A stretch of DNA of 64,000 nt from Pandoraea communis (GCF_902459745.1 NZ_CABPSJ010000006.1:124001-188000), one strand, 5' to 3'; numbered from the stretch's first letter, positions 36,072-45,866 are shown. Numbers and translations: made by a program. The notes: generated by a model from the sequence alone, not told the origin.

Positions 36072-37505
36072 ATGGCCAGCACACCGAATAGCGCGTCTTC
36101 TACGCTCACAAGCTCTGCGCAGCTCGATCAGGCGCTCGACAACATCGGCGTCACACCCGCACACAAGACCATCATCCTGTTGATCCTAATCGGTTGCCTG
36201 TTCGACAGTTTCGAGCAGAACGCCGTCGGCCTTATCGCACCGATGTTGCGAGCACAGTGGGGCCTGAGCGCCACTGACATTGGCCTGCTCAATACCGTGA
36301 CGTTCGCGTCGGCCGCACTCGGTCGGCTGGTCTCGGGCTACATAGCCGACCGATTCGGCCGTCGCATGATGCTGACCGCCGACCTCCTGCTGTTCACGCT
36401 TGGCGCGGTAATCTGTGCGCTGGCGCCGACGTTTGTCGTCCTCTGCGTGGGGCGCGCCATCGTGGGCTTCGGTCTCGGCGGTGAAATCGCAATTGCCGTC
36501 ACCATGCTTGCCGAATTCTGCTCGCAGAAATTTCGCGGCACGGCCGTGGGCCTCGTGAATGTCGGGGCTGGCGGTCTCGGCAACTTTCTCGCACCGGCTT
36601 TCGGCATCGCAGTATTCGCCGTCTTTCCCGGCCCCGACGGCTGGCGCTGGTTATTCGCCTGCCTGGTGGTTCCCGCGATACTCGCCGCGTTTTACCGGCA
36701 TATCATTCCGGAGACGCCTCGCTTTCTCCTCGCCAAAGGCAGGTTCCGTGAGACGAACGTCGTACTTGCCAAGCTGGCCACCGGTAAGCTGACGGGCGAG
36801 CCGGCAGAGGTGAAGATTTACGTGTCGGAAAACATGCCGGCGGCAGCCGGTAACGAAAAAGTGAACGTGCTCGACATTTTCCGCGGCCGTCTTGCGCGTC
36901 GTACGTGTTCCGTTGGCATCGCCATCTGGATGACTTATGGCGCGCAGATTTCCGTGTTGACACTGATGCCGACGATTCTCGTCGCGCAGGGCTACACGAT
37001 CACGCGCAGTCTCGTATTTACGCTGATCATGCAAGGCGGCAGCTTATTCGGCGCCTCTGCGGCAGCGCTGCTCGGCTATCACTTCCCGAGAAAGCGCGTT
37101 TTGACGATCGGTGCGGTGCTCGCTTGTTTCGCCGCGCTTGCTTTTGGCTTCCTCGCGAAGAGTATCTTATTGATCCTCGCATGCGGTGCCCTGTTCCAGT
37201 TCTTTGTCCTGCTGCTCAACACGACGATCTGGATTTACGCGCCCGAACTTTTCCCGACACGGGTGAGAGCGTTCGGCACCTCGTTCATCCTCGCCCTCGG
37301 CACGACGGCGGGCGCGCTGATGCCACTCGTGTCGGGCCGCTTGTTCGACTTGCAAGGGATCGCCGGCGTGTTCGGTTTGATCGCCGTGATGTACGCGATA
37401 TTTACCGCCGTCATCCAGTTCGCTCCCGAAACATATGGACATAAGCTCGATGAATCCGCCGATCTCGACACCCAACCGAACGTAGCAGCAACCGTTCATG
37501 GCTGA
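36072..37505 (+). CDS. MFS transporter
   Basis: Inner-membrane transporter of 477 residues with twelve predicted helices. The loop 2-3 signature is GYIADRFGRRMML and the loop after helix 6 has the family PETPRFLL motif, as in sugar and aromatic-acid porters of the AAHS/SP type. A ribosome site (AAGGGGCG) precedes the ATG. It overlaps the racemase-like gene by 8 bases, so substrate uptake and conversion are coupled. The substrate is not evident. Confidence 0.9.
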   Translation: MASTPNSASSTLTSSAQLDQALDNIGVTPAHKTIILLILIGCLFDSFEQNAVGLIAPMLRAQWGLSATDIGLLNTVTFASAALGRLVSGYIADRFGRRMMLTADLLLFTLGAVICALAPTFVVLCVGRAIVGFGLGGEIAIAVTMLAEFCSQKFRGTAVGLVNVGAGGLGNFLAPAFGIAVFAVFPGPDGWRWLFACLVVPAILAAFYRHIIPETPRFLLAKGRFRETNVVLAKLATGKLTGEPAEVKIYVSENMPAAAGNEKVNVLDIFRGRLARRTCSVGIAIWMTYGAQISVLTLMPTILVAQGYTITRSLVFTLIMQGGSLFGASAAALLGYHFPRKRVLTIGAVLACFAALAFGFLAKSILLILACGALFQFFVLLLNTTIWIYAPELFPTRVRAFGTSFILALGTTAGALMPLVSGRLFDLQGIAGVFGLIAVMYAIFTAVIQFAPETYGHKLDESADLDTQPNVAATVHG

Positions 37506-38178
37506 CCTATCACGCTCTCTCGATATGCGCGAAATCCTGCTGCTCAATCCAAACACCTCGACCGAAACGACCGCAATGATGGTTGCGATCGCCCAGTCCT
37601 GCGCGCCGCCCGGCTACACGGTGAGCGGAGCGACCGCGACACGCGGCGTGCCGATGATTGTCGATGCGCCGCGCCTTCACGCGGCTGCCGGCGAGGTTGT
37701 GGAAGTCTGGAAACGACACACGACGAAGGTATATGGCGTTGTGATCAGCGCGTTCGGAGACCCCGGAATCCACTTGCTGCGCGAACTGACCGACGTGCCC
37801 GTCGTCGGTATCTGCGAGTCGTCGATTCTGGAGGCGGCGCAGGATGGGAGGCGGTTTGGCATCGCGACGGTCACACCGGATTTGGTCGAGTCGATCGACG
37901 CCAGCGTGGACGCACTCGGCTTGAGCAGTGTTTATACCGGCACCCGCCTGACCAGCGGGAATCCGCAAGAACTCACGTCCGATCCGCTTCGCCTTGAGGA
38001 AGCGCTCGCAGCCGTGGTGTCCGCATGTGTCGAACAGGACGGCGCCGAAGCCGTCGTCATCGGCGGTGGCCCGCTCGGGCAAGCGGCAATCGGACTCGCA
38101 CACCGCTTCCAAGTGCCGGTGATCGCGCCGATACCTGCCGCAATGCGTAGGCTCTCGAGAATGCTGAGGCCGGATTGA
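37498..38178 (+). CDS. Asp/Glu/hydantoin racemase superfamily protein lacking both catalytic cysteines
   Basis: Protein of 226 residues with the racemase fold (LLLNPNTSTETTAMM at the start). In hydantoin and Asp/Glu racemases a cysteine precedes the FGDPG loop and another occurs in a GCAG-like loop. Here those read SAFGDPG and IGGGPLGQ, so both are replaced. Activity as a cofactor-free racemase is therefore doubtful; a decarboxylase or isomerase-like role is possible. The ATG at 37498 overlaps the MFS stop; MREILLLNP at 37525 is an alternative start. Confidence 0.8.
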   Translation: MADLSRSLDMREILLLNPNTSTETTAMMVAIAQSCAPPGYTVSGATATRGVPMIVDAPRLHAAAGEVVEVWKRHTTKVYGVVISAFGDPGIHLLRELTDVPVVGICESSILEAAQDGRRFGIATVTPDLVESIDASVDALGLSSVYTGTRLTSGNPQELTSDPLRLEEALAAVVSACVEQDGAEAVVIGGGPLGQAAIGLAHRFQVPVIAPIPAAMRRLSRMLRPD

Positions 38179-38214
38179 TAGCAGGCTCGGGCGCGCCGGG
38201 GGATCGATACCCCC

Positions 38215-39636
38215 TCAGCTAACCATCCGGGCGGCAGGAATGGTCCATGTTCCATTGATGATGGACGGGTCCGTCTCGCTCGGCCAATACATTCTCAACA
38301 TGAGAATGAAGTCCCCGGGAGGCGCCGGAAGCCAGTTCGACTCCTTATCCTTACCAGGCGAATCCTTCTGGATGTAGAGATCGGTCGAGCCGTCTGCGTT
38401 GACCCGCAGATTTTGGCGCGCACTGATCGCATATCGGTTGAGCGCATTGTTCACGAAGAAGTAGCCGTCGTCATACATCGTCAACGACCAGAACCCCTCT
38501 ACAGGCGGCAAACGGCCTTTGGGGAAATGCATGACGTACTTGTTCGACCCGTTGTATTTTCGCCCCTTCACATCCAGGTTCGAGGTCGGATAGAGCGCGT
38601 CCTGCGGGCGGTTTGCCCCGAGCCCGATGGCGGTGACGAGGGCCCGCGTCAGGTAATCGGTGCCGTAGACGCCGGTACGGGTCGTGTACGACCAACCGTT
38701 CTCGTTCTTGAGCGTCTTGTATTGCTGCATGATCCTGTTAAACCCGACCTCCGGAACGCGCTTGACGAAATCCCCTTTGAGCTTGCTCTCGTCAAAGCGC
38801 TTGCCGGGGACAATGCCGATGCGCGCGAACCTCGCGACGTGAGCCGCATCGGCAGCTGACGGCGGGTTCGTCTTCATCAGTTCACAAAGCAGAGAGAAGT
38901 AGGACACCGCATCCATGCGATTGACCTGATCGCGTACCGCCGTCTTCATGTCGATTGACGGGTCGACCTTGCCTGGCGGCGGTGTGTAAGGCTTGCCATA
39001 GGCACTGAGCGGAACAAGCTTGAACTCGTCTTGCAGCCTGTGGACCTCGGCGTAGTCTTCCGGTGTTCCAGTGCAATAGATACGGCCAAGCAGCCACACG
39101 ATACTGGTGGACGACTTGTATTCTTTCACGCCCTCGGGAAGTGTTCCTTTCCAGCCCGGACCGGTGATCGCATACGTCTGCGCGCCAGTGCCCGTCGTGC
39201 GCTTACCCGGAACCTGGAATACTGTTGTCCAGCCATCAAGCATTGGCATCAGGAAATAGCGCCCCTTCATATCGGGGATACTGAGCACCCAAGGCTCGCT
39301 GCCAACGTCGAAGAAGGCGTTTGTGTAGAGCGTGTCGGCGTTCGGCGCTGTGACGTCCCTGAACGCTGCGTCAGGATAGCTGCGCATCTTGATGATGTGC
39401 CCCATCGGTCCGCGCGAGCCCGCTATCTCGGAGACATTGGAGATAATCCGCCGGGTCATCTCCATCGTCACTAATGGGTACCCAAAGACGTAAGCATCGA
39501 TCGCCAGTTGCGAATCCTCGGAACGGTCGCCGGAAGCGTCAAAGGCCCCCTGCGCGGCAAGCGCCGACCGGGTCATTGCGGAGCCGGCGGCCAAGCCCAA
39601 TCCACCTAACAATACAGAACGACGAGTGATCTTCAT
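38215..39636 (-). CDS. DUF1254/DUF1214 exported protein
   Basis: Protein of 473 residues with a Tat-type signal (ITRRSVLLGGLGLAAG) cut near residue 27. The DUF1254 part includes AYVFGYPLV and NADTLYTNAFFDV; the C-terminal DUF1214 part includes GFWSLTMYDDGYFFVNNALNRYAI. These proteins are common in the periplasm of proteobacteria and remain uncharacterised. It is convergent with the racemase-like gene and stands alone; the 278 bases to the AraC gene show nothing recognisable. Confidence 0.92.
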   Translation of the reverse strand: MKITRRSVLLGGLGLAAGSAMTRSALAAQGAFDASGDRSEDSQLAIDAYVFGYPLVTMEMTRRIISNVSEIAGSRGPMGHIIKMRSYPDAAFRDVTAPNADTLYTNAFFDVGSEPWVLSIPDMKGRYFLMPMLDGWTTVFQVPGKRTTGTGAQTYAITGPGWKGTLPEGVKEYKSSTSIVWLLGRIYCTGTPEDYAEVHRLQDEFKLVPLSAYGKPYTPPPGKVDPSIDMKTAVRDQVNRMDAVSYFSLLCELMKTNPPSAADAAHVARFARIGIVPGKRFDESKLKGDFVKRVPEVGFNRIMQQYKTLKNENGWSYTTRTGVYGTDYLTRALVTAIGLGANRPQDALYPTSNLDVKGRKYNGSNKYVMHFPKGRLPPVEGFWSLTMYDDGYFFVNNALNRYAISARQNLRVNADGSTDLYIQKDSPGKDKESNWLPAPPGDFILMLRMYWPSETDPSIINGTWTIPAARMVS

Positions 39637-39914
39637 ACGTGTACCCCTGGGTTGTGAACCACCTGACGTACGGGCGGGATCAGAAACGTGCCGTCGCGCC
39701 GACAGTCAGGCCGTTCGTTCGCATTCCTATTTGTATAAGAAAAATAATTGGATGGCGCATGGATCGCGCGCCGCACAGCCAGTTGGCCTCGTAACTGTTC
39801 TTGCGGACTATATAAGAACGACTCGATGGAAACTTGCCATTTGGCGCCAAAAACGAAGACGCAGAGTCTCTAGCCCTAATTGACGGAGAGACGTCTTTGG
39901 GTGGGCCTTACCAT

Positions 39915-40886
39915 TTATGAGGTGAAGCGATAGCGCGACGGGATGCTCCCGGTCCAGCGTTTGAAGGCGCGAGTAAAGTGTGCTTGATCGCTATAGCCGA
40001 CCATATACGCAATTTCGGTCGCGGAATAATTACCGCGAGAAATTAGCTGGAGCGCCTCAAGTCGACGCGTCTCGTCACGTAAGGCATCGAAGTCGACACC
40101 GCAATAATTGAGGCGGCGTTGCAGCGTTCGGGGAGACAGCCCAACGCTTCTTGAAATAGTGGCAAGTTTTGATTGATCCCGATCCGATATCCGCGTGATG
40201 AGTGTGTTTGCCGTTTCAAGCGTCGATCTGATGGCTTCCGTGATTTTCCTCGCATTATCCCGAGTATGTTGCAGGGGACTGTCGAGCAAATCGCGGTCGA
40301 ACTCGATCATGTTGTACTCCGCGCTCGTTTCGAGGTTCTGGCCCAGGCATTCTTCGAGGGCATCATCCCCTCTCGCTCTTGGCATTTTGATGTGTACGCG
40401 TATGGCGGAAGGCTCACCGGACATGAGGGGAATTTTCCTGAGCACGGCAAGACTACCCAGGATGAAATGCCTCGGATCGGCTTCGCATGGCCCCCTGAAC
40501 TGATGAATCAGTTTCGTCGTGCGGCCTTCGGTGACGATCTTCACTTTGCCCCCTTGATGCAGCAAGGCCGAATTGGAGGCAGCCATCGCACAAGCCTGAG
40601 CAATGTTTTCCGAACCCAATATCGACTCTCCCCATGCGCCGAGTGAGCGTATTTCTGTCAGGAATCCTACATATGCGCCACCGAATGGATCCTGTGTAAT
40701 ATCTGCCATTTCGTTGCCGATACGAAAGCAGGCCGTCTGTGGCAACCAGATATCGGGGTTTTGAAAGAAGTCCGACGAAATACCGAGCCGCCGGAGAAAC
40801 TCCAGCGACGACACCCCCCGCATGGCGAGATAGGGCGCCATTTGCAGAAAGCTTCTGAGCCTGATTGTTGGCACGGCATTCGACAT
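39915..40886 (-). CDS. AraC family regulator with AraC-N (PF12625-type) domain
   Basis: Regulator of about 323 residues. The N-terminal half is the arabinose-binding-type domain of OruR/ArgR-like regulators; the C-terminal 90 residues form two helix-turn-helix motifs (SVGLSPRTLQRRLN and SATEIAYMVGYSDQAHFTRAFKRW). The ATG at 40886 is taken; an upstream TTG at 40901 is weaker. Its target could be the DUF1254 gene downstream, but nothing in the sequence proves it. Confidence 0.9.
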   Translation of the reverse strand: MSNAVPTIRLRSFLQMAPYLAMRGVSSLEFLRRLGISSDFFQNPDIWLPQTACFRIGNEMADITQDPFGGAYVGFLTEIRSLGAWGESILGSENIAQACAMAASNSALLHQGGKVKIVTEGRTTKLIHQFRGPCEADPRHFILGSLAVLRKIPLMSGEPSAIRVHIKMPRARGDDALEECLGQNLETSAEYNMIEFDRDLLDSPLQHTRDNARKITEAIRSTLETANTLITRISDRDQSKLATISRSVGLSPRTLQRRLNYCGVDFDALRDETRRLEALQLISRGNYSATEIAYMVGYSDQAHFTRAFKRWTGSIPSRYRFTS

Positions 40887-41032
40887 AGGCGCTGACACCA
40901 ATTCCCTGAGGCAGTACGGATGGAAATCGTTTGCGTTCGCGAAAATGCAAGTACAAACGATTAGGTAACCTATGTACTTGATAGCAGATTATGCCCGACT
41001 GCGGAGGCAAATGACGCCACACCGTCGTAGGA

Positions 41033-42574
41033 CTATTCGGAGGTGAGCAGGTCAATGCCGAGCAATGCCATCTTTTTGTACAACGTCGCTCGCCCCATGC
41101 CCAACCGGGCAGCCGCCTCGGACACCCGTCCGCCGGCGGCGCGCAGAGACTCGGTGAGGAATTGCCGCTCGAACGCCTTCATCGCGTCATCGTATCGTTT
41201 CCACTCCACCACCCGCTCCGCAGGTGTCGCCTCGGTCACATCGGCGGCCTTGGCGACATCCAGTGCACTGGCTTCGCTCGTCGAACCACGCCCGTCGTCA
41301 ATGAAGCGCGCCAGCGCGAGCGCATCGATGCGCTCGCTCTCGGAGAGCAACGCGACGCGCTCAAGTGTGTTTTGAAGCTCTCGCACATTGCCGGGCCAGT
41401 GATAGGCCATGAGTCGCTTGACAGCCCCCTCGTCCAGTTCCAGATGACCTGCGTCGCGCTGCGAACTCAGCCTGTCCAGAATGGCATAGGACATGGCTTC
41501 GATGTCCGACGGACGGTCGCGCAACGGCGGCACCCGAATCATCAGCACATTGAGCCGATAGTACAAATCCGCACGGAATCGCCCCTGCGCAACGAGCGTC
41601 GGCAAATCGGCCGAGGTGGCGGCAATGATGCGCACATCCATCTGCACCACGCGGTTCGAGCCGATCGGCTCGAACTCCCGCTCCTGCAAGACGCGTAGCA
41701 ACTTGCCTTGCAGCGGCAGCGGCATGTCGCCGATTTCATCGAGGAAGAGCGTTCCTCCCTGCGCCAACTCGAACTTGCCGGTCCGCCCCTTCCGGTCTGC
41801 GCCAGTGTACGCACCGGCTGCCGCGCCGAAGAATTCGACTTCTAGCAACGCGTCGGGAATAGCGGCGACATTGACGCTGACGAGCGGCTTGTCGGCCCGT
41901 GGAGACGCGCCGTGAATCGCGTGCGCCAGCAACTCCTTTCCCGTGCCCGTTTCACCGAGCAGCAACACCGGCGAATCGAGCTGAGCCGCGCGGCGCCCGA
42001 GGCGCTTCGTCTCCAGACTTGCCGCGCTGGTGCCGACGAAACTCGAAAAACTGTATTTTGCCCGCCTCGCCTGTGCGAGCGACTGACGGGTCGCGAGAAG
42101 TTCCGACTGCAGTCGCGAGTACGTGCTGAACATGGGAGTCAGCACCTTCAACTCATCGAACAATGCGAACCCCACCGCGCCCACCGTCTTGCCGTGCGAA
42201 TCCTTGATCGGCAGCCGGGTGACCACCAGAGGCTCCTGCCCCGTCTCGAGAATATCGAGCAGGATTGGCCTGCCGGTCGTGACGACTTCGCGCATCAGGC
42301 TGTTCGGAATCACGACTTCGCAATCGAGCCCGATCACGGCGTCCGGATTGGTGAATCCAAATCGCTCAGCGTAGCTCCGATTGATCCAGACAATTCGCGC
42401 ATCGCTATCCACGACAACGGTGCCTTCGCTGGAAGTGTCGAGCGTCTCGAACAGCGATTGCATCGCCTGCTTGCGAACAAATGCATAGTCGGAGAGCAAC
42501 CCACGTTGCTCGCCCAACGCAATCGGGTCCGGTTTTTCGTCTTCGTACATATTGGAATTGTCGTCAGTCTCCAT
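41033..42574 (-). CDS. Sigma-54-dependent activator with PAS sensor
   Basis: Activator of 513 residues. A PAS domain spans about 40-150, followed by an AAA+ domain with GETGTGKE, a GAYTGA loop (a tolerated variant of GAFTGA) and [13 protein letters not shown] Fis-type helix-turn-helix closes the chain (EAAARLGMGRATLYKKM). It faces a GntP permease and 3-hydroxybutyrate dehydrogenase, so activation of hydroxybutyrate use is the likely role. An inverted repeat covers its own start codon. Confidence 0.93.
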   Translation of the reverse strand: METDDNSNMYEDEKPDPIALGEQRGLLSDYAFVRKQAMQSLFETLDTSSEGTVVVDSDARIVWINRSYAERFGFTNPDAVIGLDCEVVIPNSLMREVVTTGRPILLDILETGQEPLVVTRLPIKDSHGKTVGAVGFALFDELKVLTPMFSTYSRLQSELLATRQSLAQARRAKYSFSSFVGTSAASLETKRLGRRAAQLDSPVLLLGETGTGKELLAHAIHGASPRADKPLVSVNVAAIPDALLEVEFFGAAAGAYTGADRKGRTGKFELAQGGTLFLDEIGDMPLPLQGKLLRVLQEREFEPIGSNRVVQMDVRIIAATSADLPTLVAQGRFRADLYYRLNVLMIRVPPLRDRPSDIEAMSYAILDRLSSQRDAGHLELDEGAVKRLMAYHWPGNVRELQNTLERVALLSESERIDALALARFIDDGRGSTSEASALDVAKAADVTEATPAERVVEWKRYDDAMKAFERQFLTESLRAAGGRVSEAAARLGMGRATLYKKMALLGIDLLTSE

Positions 42575-42703
42575 TTCGAGACGATTATTCCACGAATCGA
42601 GACATGCGCTCCATCAGTGAAAATGCTGGTCTCAGCGAATATTCCCTGATGACTCGCCCCACGGCAGGTGCGGCGCTCACACCACTGTCTCGAAATTGAG
42701 ACA
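42566..42703. promoter_or_regulatory. Two TGTCTC-N6-GAGACA-type inverted repeats in the divergent promoter region
   Basis: Site 42686-42703 is TGTCTC-N6-GAGACA with perfect 6-base arms. Site 42566-42583 has GTCTC/GAGAC arms with the same spacer and covers the regulator's start codon. They are about 110 and 230 bases upstream of the sigma-54 promoter at 42800, suitable for activator binding and self-control. Confidence 0.55.
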
Positions 42704-42799
42704 TTTCGCCGCCATACTGCGGCTTCCCCTTGGCCGACCGACTGCGTAAAGCACGCAATCCATGTCGGAGTCCTTCCCGATCAACGACTTAAGCCATCA

Positions 42800-42814
42800 C
42801 GGCATACTTTTTGC
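42800..42814 (+). promoter_or_regulatory. Probable sigma-54 promoter of the GntP-bdhA unit
   Basis: CGGCATACTTTTTGC keeps the GG and GC doublets at the required 10-base spacing and the TTGC box, with three differences from the full consensus. It lies about 70 bases before the permease ATG and is opposite a sigma-54 activator gene. Confidence 0.55.
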
Positions 42815-42882
42815 GTATGGGCAGCCGGCCTTAAGAACATCAACCTGCACAACGAAGTGCAGGCAAACATACTGGAGACAAG

Positions 42883-44283
42883 ATGTCGTTTCTCATCGTG
42901 CTCGCCGCACTGGCGTTTCTGATGTTGGTCGCATATCGCGGCTATAGCGTGATTCTCTTTGCCCCCATTGCTGCGCTGGGCGCTATCCTGCTGACCAGCC
43001 CCGAAGCCGTCGCCCCCGTTTTTTCCGGCATCTTCATGGAGAAGCTGGTCGGCTTCGTCAAACTCTATCTGCCCGTCTTCCTGCTCGGCGCCGTATTCGG
43101 CAAAGTCATTGAACTGTCCGGCTTCTCGGAGTCCATCGTCGCGGCAGCGATCAAGTACATCGGACGCACACGGGCCAATGCCGTCATCGTCGCGGTGTGT
43201 GCGCTGCTCACCTACGGCGGCGTTTCGTTGTTCGTCGTTGTGTTCGCCGTCTATCCGTTCGCGGCAGAACTCTACCGGCAGAGCAATATTCCGAAACGGT
43301 TGATGCCCGGCGCCATTGCGTTAGGGGCTTTCAGTTTCACGATGGATTCGCTCCCGGGCACGCCGCAAATCCAGAACATCATCCCCACCACATTCTTCAA
43401 GACCACGGCGTGGGCCGCACCGGTGCTCGGCATCGCCGGCGCGCTCTTCATCATCGTGGTCGGGCTGACCTATCTCGAATGGCGCCGCCGGGTTGCCGCG
43501 GCCAATGGCGAAGGCTATGGCACTTCGCTGCTCAATGAACCCGAGCGCGTGAATTCGGACAACTTGCCGAATCCTTTCCTGGCCATTACGCCGTTGATCC
43601 TCGTCGGCGTGGTCAACTATGCGCTCACGAAGGCTATTCCGCATTGGTATGGCGATCGCTTCGATGTGACCCCGGACCTTCTTCCCGGGCTTCATGCGCC
43701 GTTGTCGGTCTCGATCAACAGCGTGGTCGCTATCTGGGCCGTGGAAGGCGCGTTGCTCACCGGTATCCTGCTGGTACTGATTACGGCTTTCAGTAAAGTC
43801 CGCGACCGATTCGCGAATGGCACCAAGGTCGCCGTTTCCGGGGCGTTGCTCGCCACGCTCAATACGGCTTCGGAGTACGGTTTCGGCGGTGTCATCGCCG
43901 CGCTGCCGGGCTTTCTGGTGGTGGCAGACGCCCTGAAGAGCATTCCCAATCCGCTCGTCAACGCTGCCGTGTCGGTCTCGACACTTGCAGGCATTACGGG
44001 CTCGGCTTCAGGTGGTATGAGCATTGCGCTTGCCGCGATGTCCGATACCTTCATCAAGGCCGCGCAGGAGATGCACATTCCGCTCGAGGTGCTGCATCGC
44101 GTTGTTGCGATGGCCAGCGGCGGCATGGACACACTGCCGCACAACGGCGCCGTCATCACGCTGCTCGCCGTCACCGGCTTGACGCACCGCGAATCGTATC
44201 GGGACATTTTCGCCGTGACCGTCATCAAGACGATGGCCGTGTTCTTCGTCATCGCGCTCTACTACGCGACTGGCCTGGTTTGA
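42883..44283 (+). CDS. GntP family permease
   Basis: Inner-membrane symporter of 466 residues with about twelve hydrophobic helices. GntP-type features include LLTYGGVSLFVVVFAVYP, the DSLPGTPQIQNIIPT loop and the C-terminal SGGMDTLPHNGAVITLL. Members carry gluconate or 3-hydroxybutyrate with protons. Because the next gene is 3-hydroxybutyrate dehydrogenase, D-3-hydroxybutyrate is the likely substrate. The stop is about 50 bases before that gene. Confidence 0.9.
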   Translation: MSFLIVLAALAFLMLVAYRGYSVILFAPIAALGAILLTSPEAVAPVFSGIFMEKLVGFVKLYLPVFLLGAVFGKVIELSGFSESIVAAAIKYIGRTRANAVIVAVCALLTYGGVSLFVVVFAVYPFAAELYRQSNIPKRLMPGAIALGAFSFTMDSLPGTPQIQNIIPTTFFKTTAWAAPVLGIAGALFIIVVGLTYLEWRRRVAAANGEGYGTSLLNEPERVNSDNLPNPFLAITPLILVGVVNYALTKAIPHWYGDRFDVTPDLLPGLHAPLSVSINSVVAIWAVEGALLTGILLVLITAFSKVRDRFANGTKVAVSGALLATLNTASEYGFGGVIAALPGFLVVADALKSIPNPLVNAAVSVSTLAGITGSASGGMSIALAAMSDTFIKAAQEMHIPLEVLHRVVAMASGGMDTLPHNGAVITLLAVTGLTHRESYRDIFAVTVIKTMAVFFVIALYYATGLV

Positions 44284-44330
44284 ACATGACAGGCGCGCAC
44301 TCCATCCTCACGCTTTCTTCAGGCGACACC

Positions 44331-45107
44331 ATGACGACTCTCAAGGGAAAAACCGCGCTTGTCACCGGCTCGACCAGTGGCATCGGCCTGGGCATCGCCC
44401 AAGTGCTCGCACACGCGGGCGCAAACCTCGTGCTCAACGGCTTTGGCGATGCAGATGCTGCCGTCTCGGCCATCGAATCGATTGGCGCACAAGTCATCCA
44501 CCATGCAGCGGATATGCGCAGCGCTCATGAGATCGAAGCGATGTTTGCGGCCGCGCAAGCGCGCTTCGGCGGCGTCGACATTCTCGTCAACAATGCCGGC
44601 ATTCAGCATGTCTCCCCCATCGCGACCTTCGATCCGGACAAATGGGACGACATCATTGCGATCAACCTCAGCTCGGCCTTCCATACGACGCGCCTCGCCC
44701 TTCCGGGCATGCGTGAGCGGAACTGGGGGCGGATTATCAACATCGCATCGGTGCATGGCCTGGTCGGCTCCACGAACAAATCGGCCTACGTGGCGGCCAA
44801 GCACGGGCTGGTGGGACTGACGAAGGTCACGGCACTGGAAACTGCGAAGACCGGTGTGACGTGCAACGCCATTTGCCCGGGTTTTGTGCTGACACCGTTG
44901 GTGCAGAAGCAGATCGACGATCTGGCCAAGCGCGAAAACTTGTCTGCCGACGACGCGCGTGCTCGCTTGCTGGGAGAAAAGCAGCCGTCGGGGGAGTTCG
45001 TGACACCCGAAGCTCTCGGAAATGTGGCCCTGACGCTCTGCTCGCCGCTGGCGTCCGAGGTGCGCGGCGCAACGTGGGCCGTCGACGGTGGTTGGACCGC
45101 GCAGTAA
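44331..45107 (+). CDS. bdhA: D-3-hydroxybutyrate dehydrogenase
   Basis: SDR enzyme of 258 residues that oxidises 3-hydroxybutyrate to acetoacetate with NAD. It has GSTSGIGLGIA (cofactor loop), NNAGIQHVSPI, the Ser-Tyr-Lys site in ASVHGLVGS...YVAAK, and the C-terminal VDGGWTAQ. NNAGIQHVSPIATF and the KQPSGEFV segment are typical of 3-hydroxybutyrate dehydrogenases. The ATG at 44331 gives the family N-terminus; an earlier ATG at 44286 adds unrelated residues. Confidence 0.95.
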   Translation: MTTLKGKTALVTGSTSGIGLGIAQVLAHAGANLVLNGFGDADAAVSAIESIGAQVIHHAADMRSAHEIEAMFAAAQARFGGVDILVNNAGIQHVSPIATFDPDKWDDIIAINLSSAFHTTRLALPGMRERNWGRIINIASVHGLVGSTNKSAYVAAKHGLVGLTKVTALETAKTGVTCNAICPGFVLTPLVQKQIDDLAKRENLSADDARARLLGEKQPSGEFVTPEALGNVALTLCSPLASEVRGATWAVDGGWTAQ

Positions 45108-45123
45108 CGCTTAACCAGTAGTC

Positions 45124-45151
45124 CGGACCCTTGCTGACGAGCTTGGGTCCG
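45124..45151 (+). terminator. Possible terminator after bdhA
   Basis: Short inverted repeat with CGGACCC and GGGTCCG arms and a 14-base loop, 17 bases after the bdhA stop. No clear T run follows, so this is tentative. Confidence 0.3.
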
Positions 45152-45230
45152 TCGATGTCAGAACGTTTGTGAAAGATTCCGTGGCGCCATCTTCCTAACC
45201 CCTAGTTTCTTCCGAGCCGGGACATACATC

Positions 45231-45647
45231 ATGAACAGCAACGAAAACAAGTTCTCTCACATCAAGCCGGGCGACACCGCGTTCGTCAGCGGCGGGCTGC
45301 GTGACTTCTTCGTGTACCGAGATCTCGGTATTTCGGACGCTACCGGCGGCAAGGTTATCGCCCATCTGGTTCGCGCCAACAGCGCACCCGAGGCCGGGAC
45401 GGGATGGCATATCCACGGCGCCGACTTCCATATCGTGTACATGCTCAAAGGCTGGGCCAAGTTCATGTACGAGGACAAGGAAACGCTCGTCGAAGCCGGC
45501 GATTGCGTGCACCAGCGCCCCGGCATCCGTCACTTTCTCTTCGACTACTCGCCGGATATGGAATATCTGGAAGTCGTCGGGCCAGCGGATTTTACGAGCG
45601 TTGGCGTTGAAGGGCCATGCGAGGTGCCGGCTCCGGCGAAATGGTGA
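45231..45647 (+). CDS. Cupin-domain protein
   Basis: Small beta-barrel protein of 138 residues. The cupin motifs are WHIHGADFHIVYMLKGWA (metal-ligand histidines and downstream residues) and GIRHFLFDYS with the second-motif histidine. Such single-domain cupins often bind a metal and act as dioxygenases or isomerases, or only bind ligand. It stands alone between bdhA and the TetR gene, with which it is convergent; its pathway is not evident. Confidence 0.88.
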   Translation: MNSNENKFSHIKPGDTAFVSGGLRDFFVYRDLGISDATGGKVIAHLVRANSAPEAGTGWHIHGADFHIVYMLKGWAKFMYEDKETLVEAGDCVHQRPGIRHFLFDYSPDMEYLEVVGPADFTSVGVEGPCEVPAPAKW

Positions 45648-45866
45648 GGCTCATCGCACCTGCGGAACAGGCGATGCGACAGGCCGCTACCGACTCATTT
45701 TTCATCGTCATCCATTGAGATCTGGATTCGGTTGCGGCAATGAACGCGCTCAAGCACGCGCACGCCAGACGCCGGGAGACCGGACAGTTTTGATTTTTCG
45801 CCTTAGCCCTCGGAAATCTCACCCAAGCGACAATCACCACGAGGAGCGTGGCTGCGCTCGCTGGGT

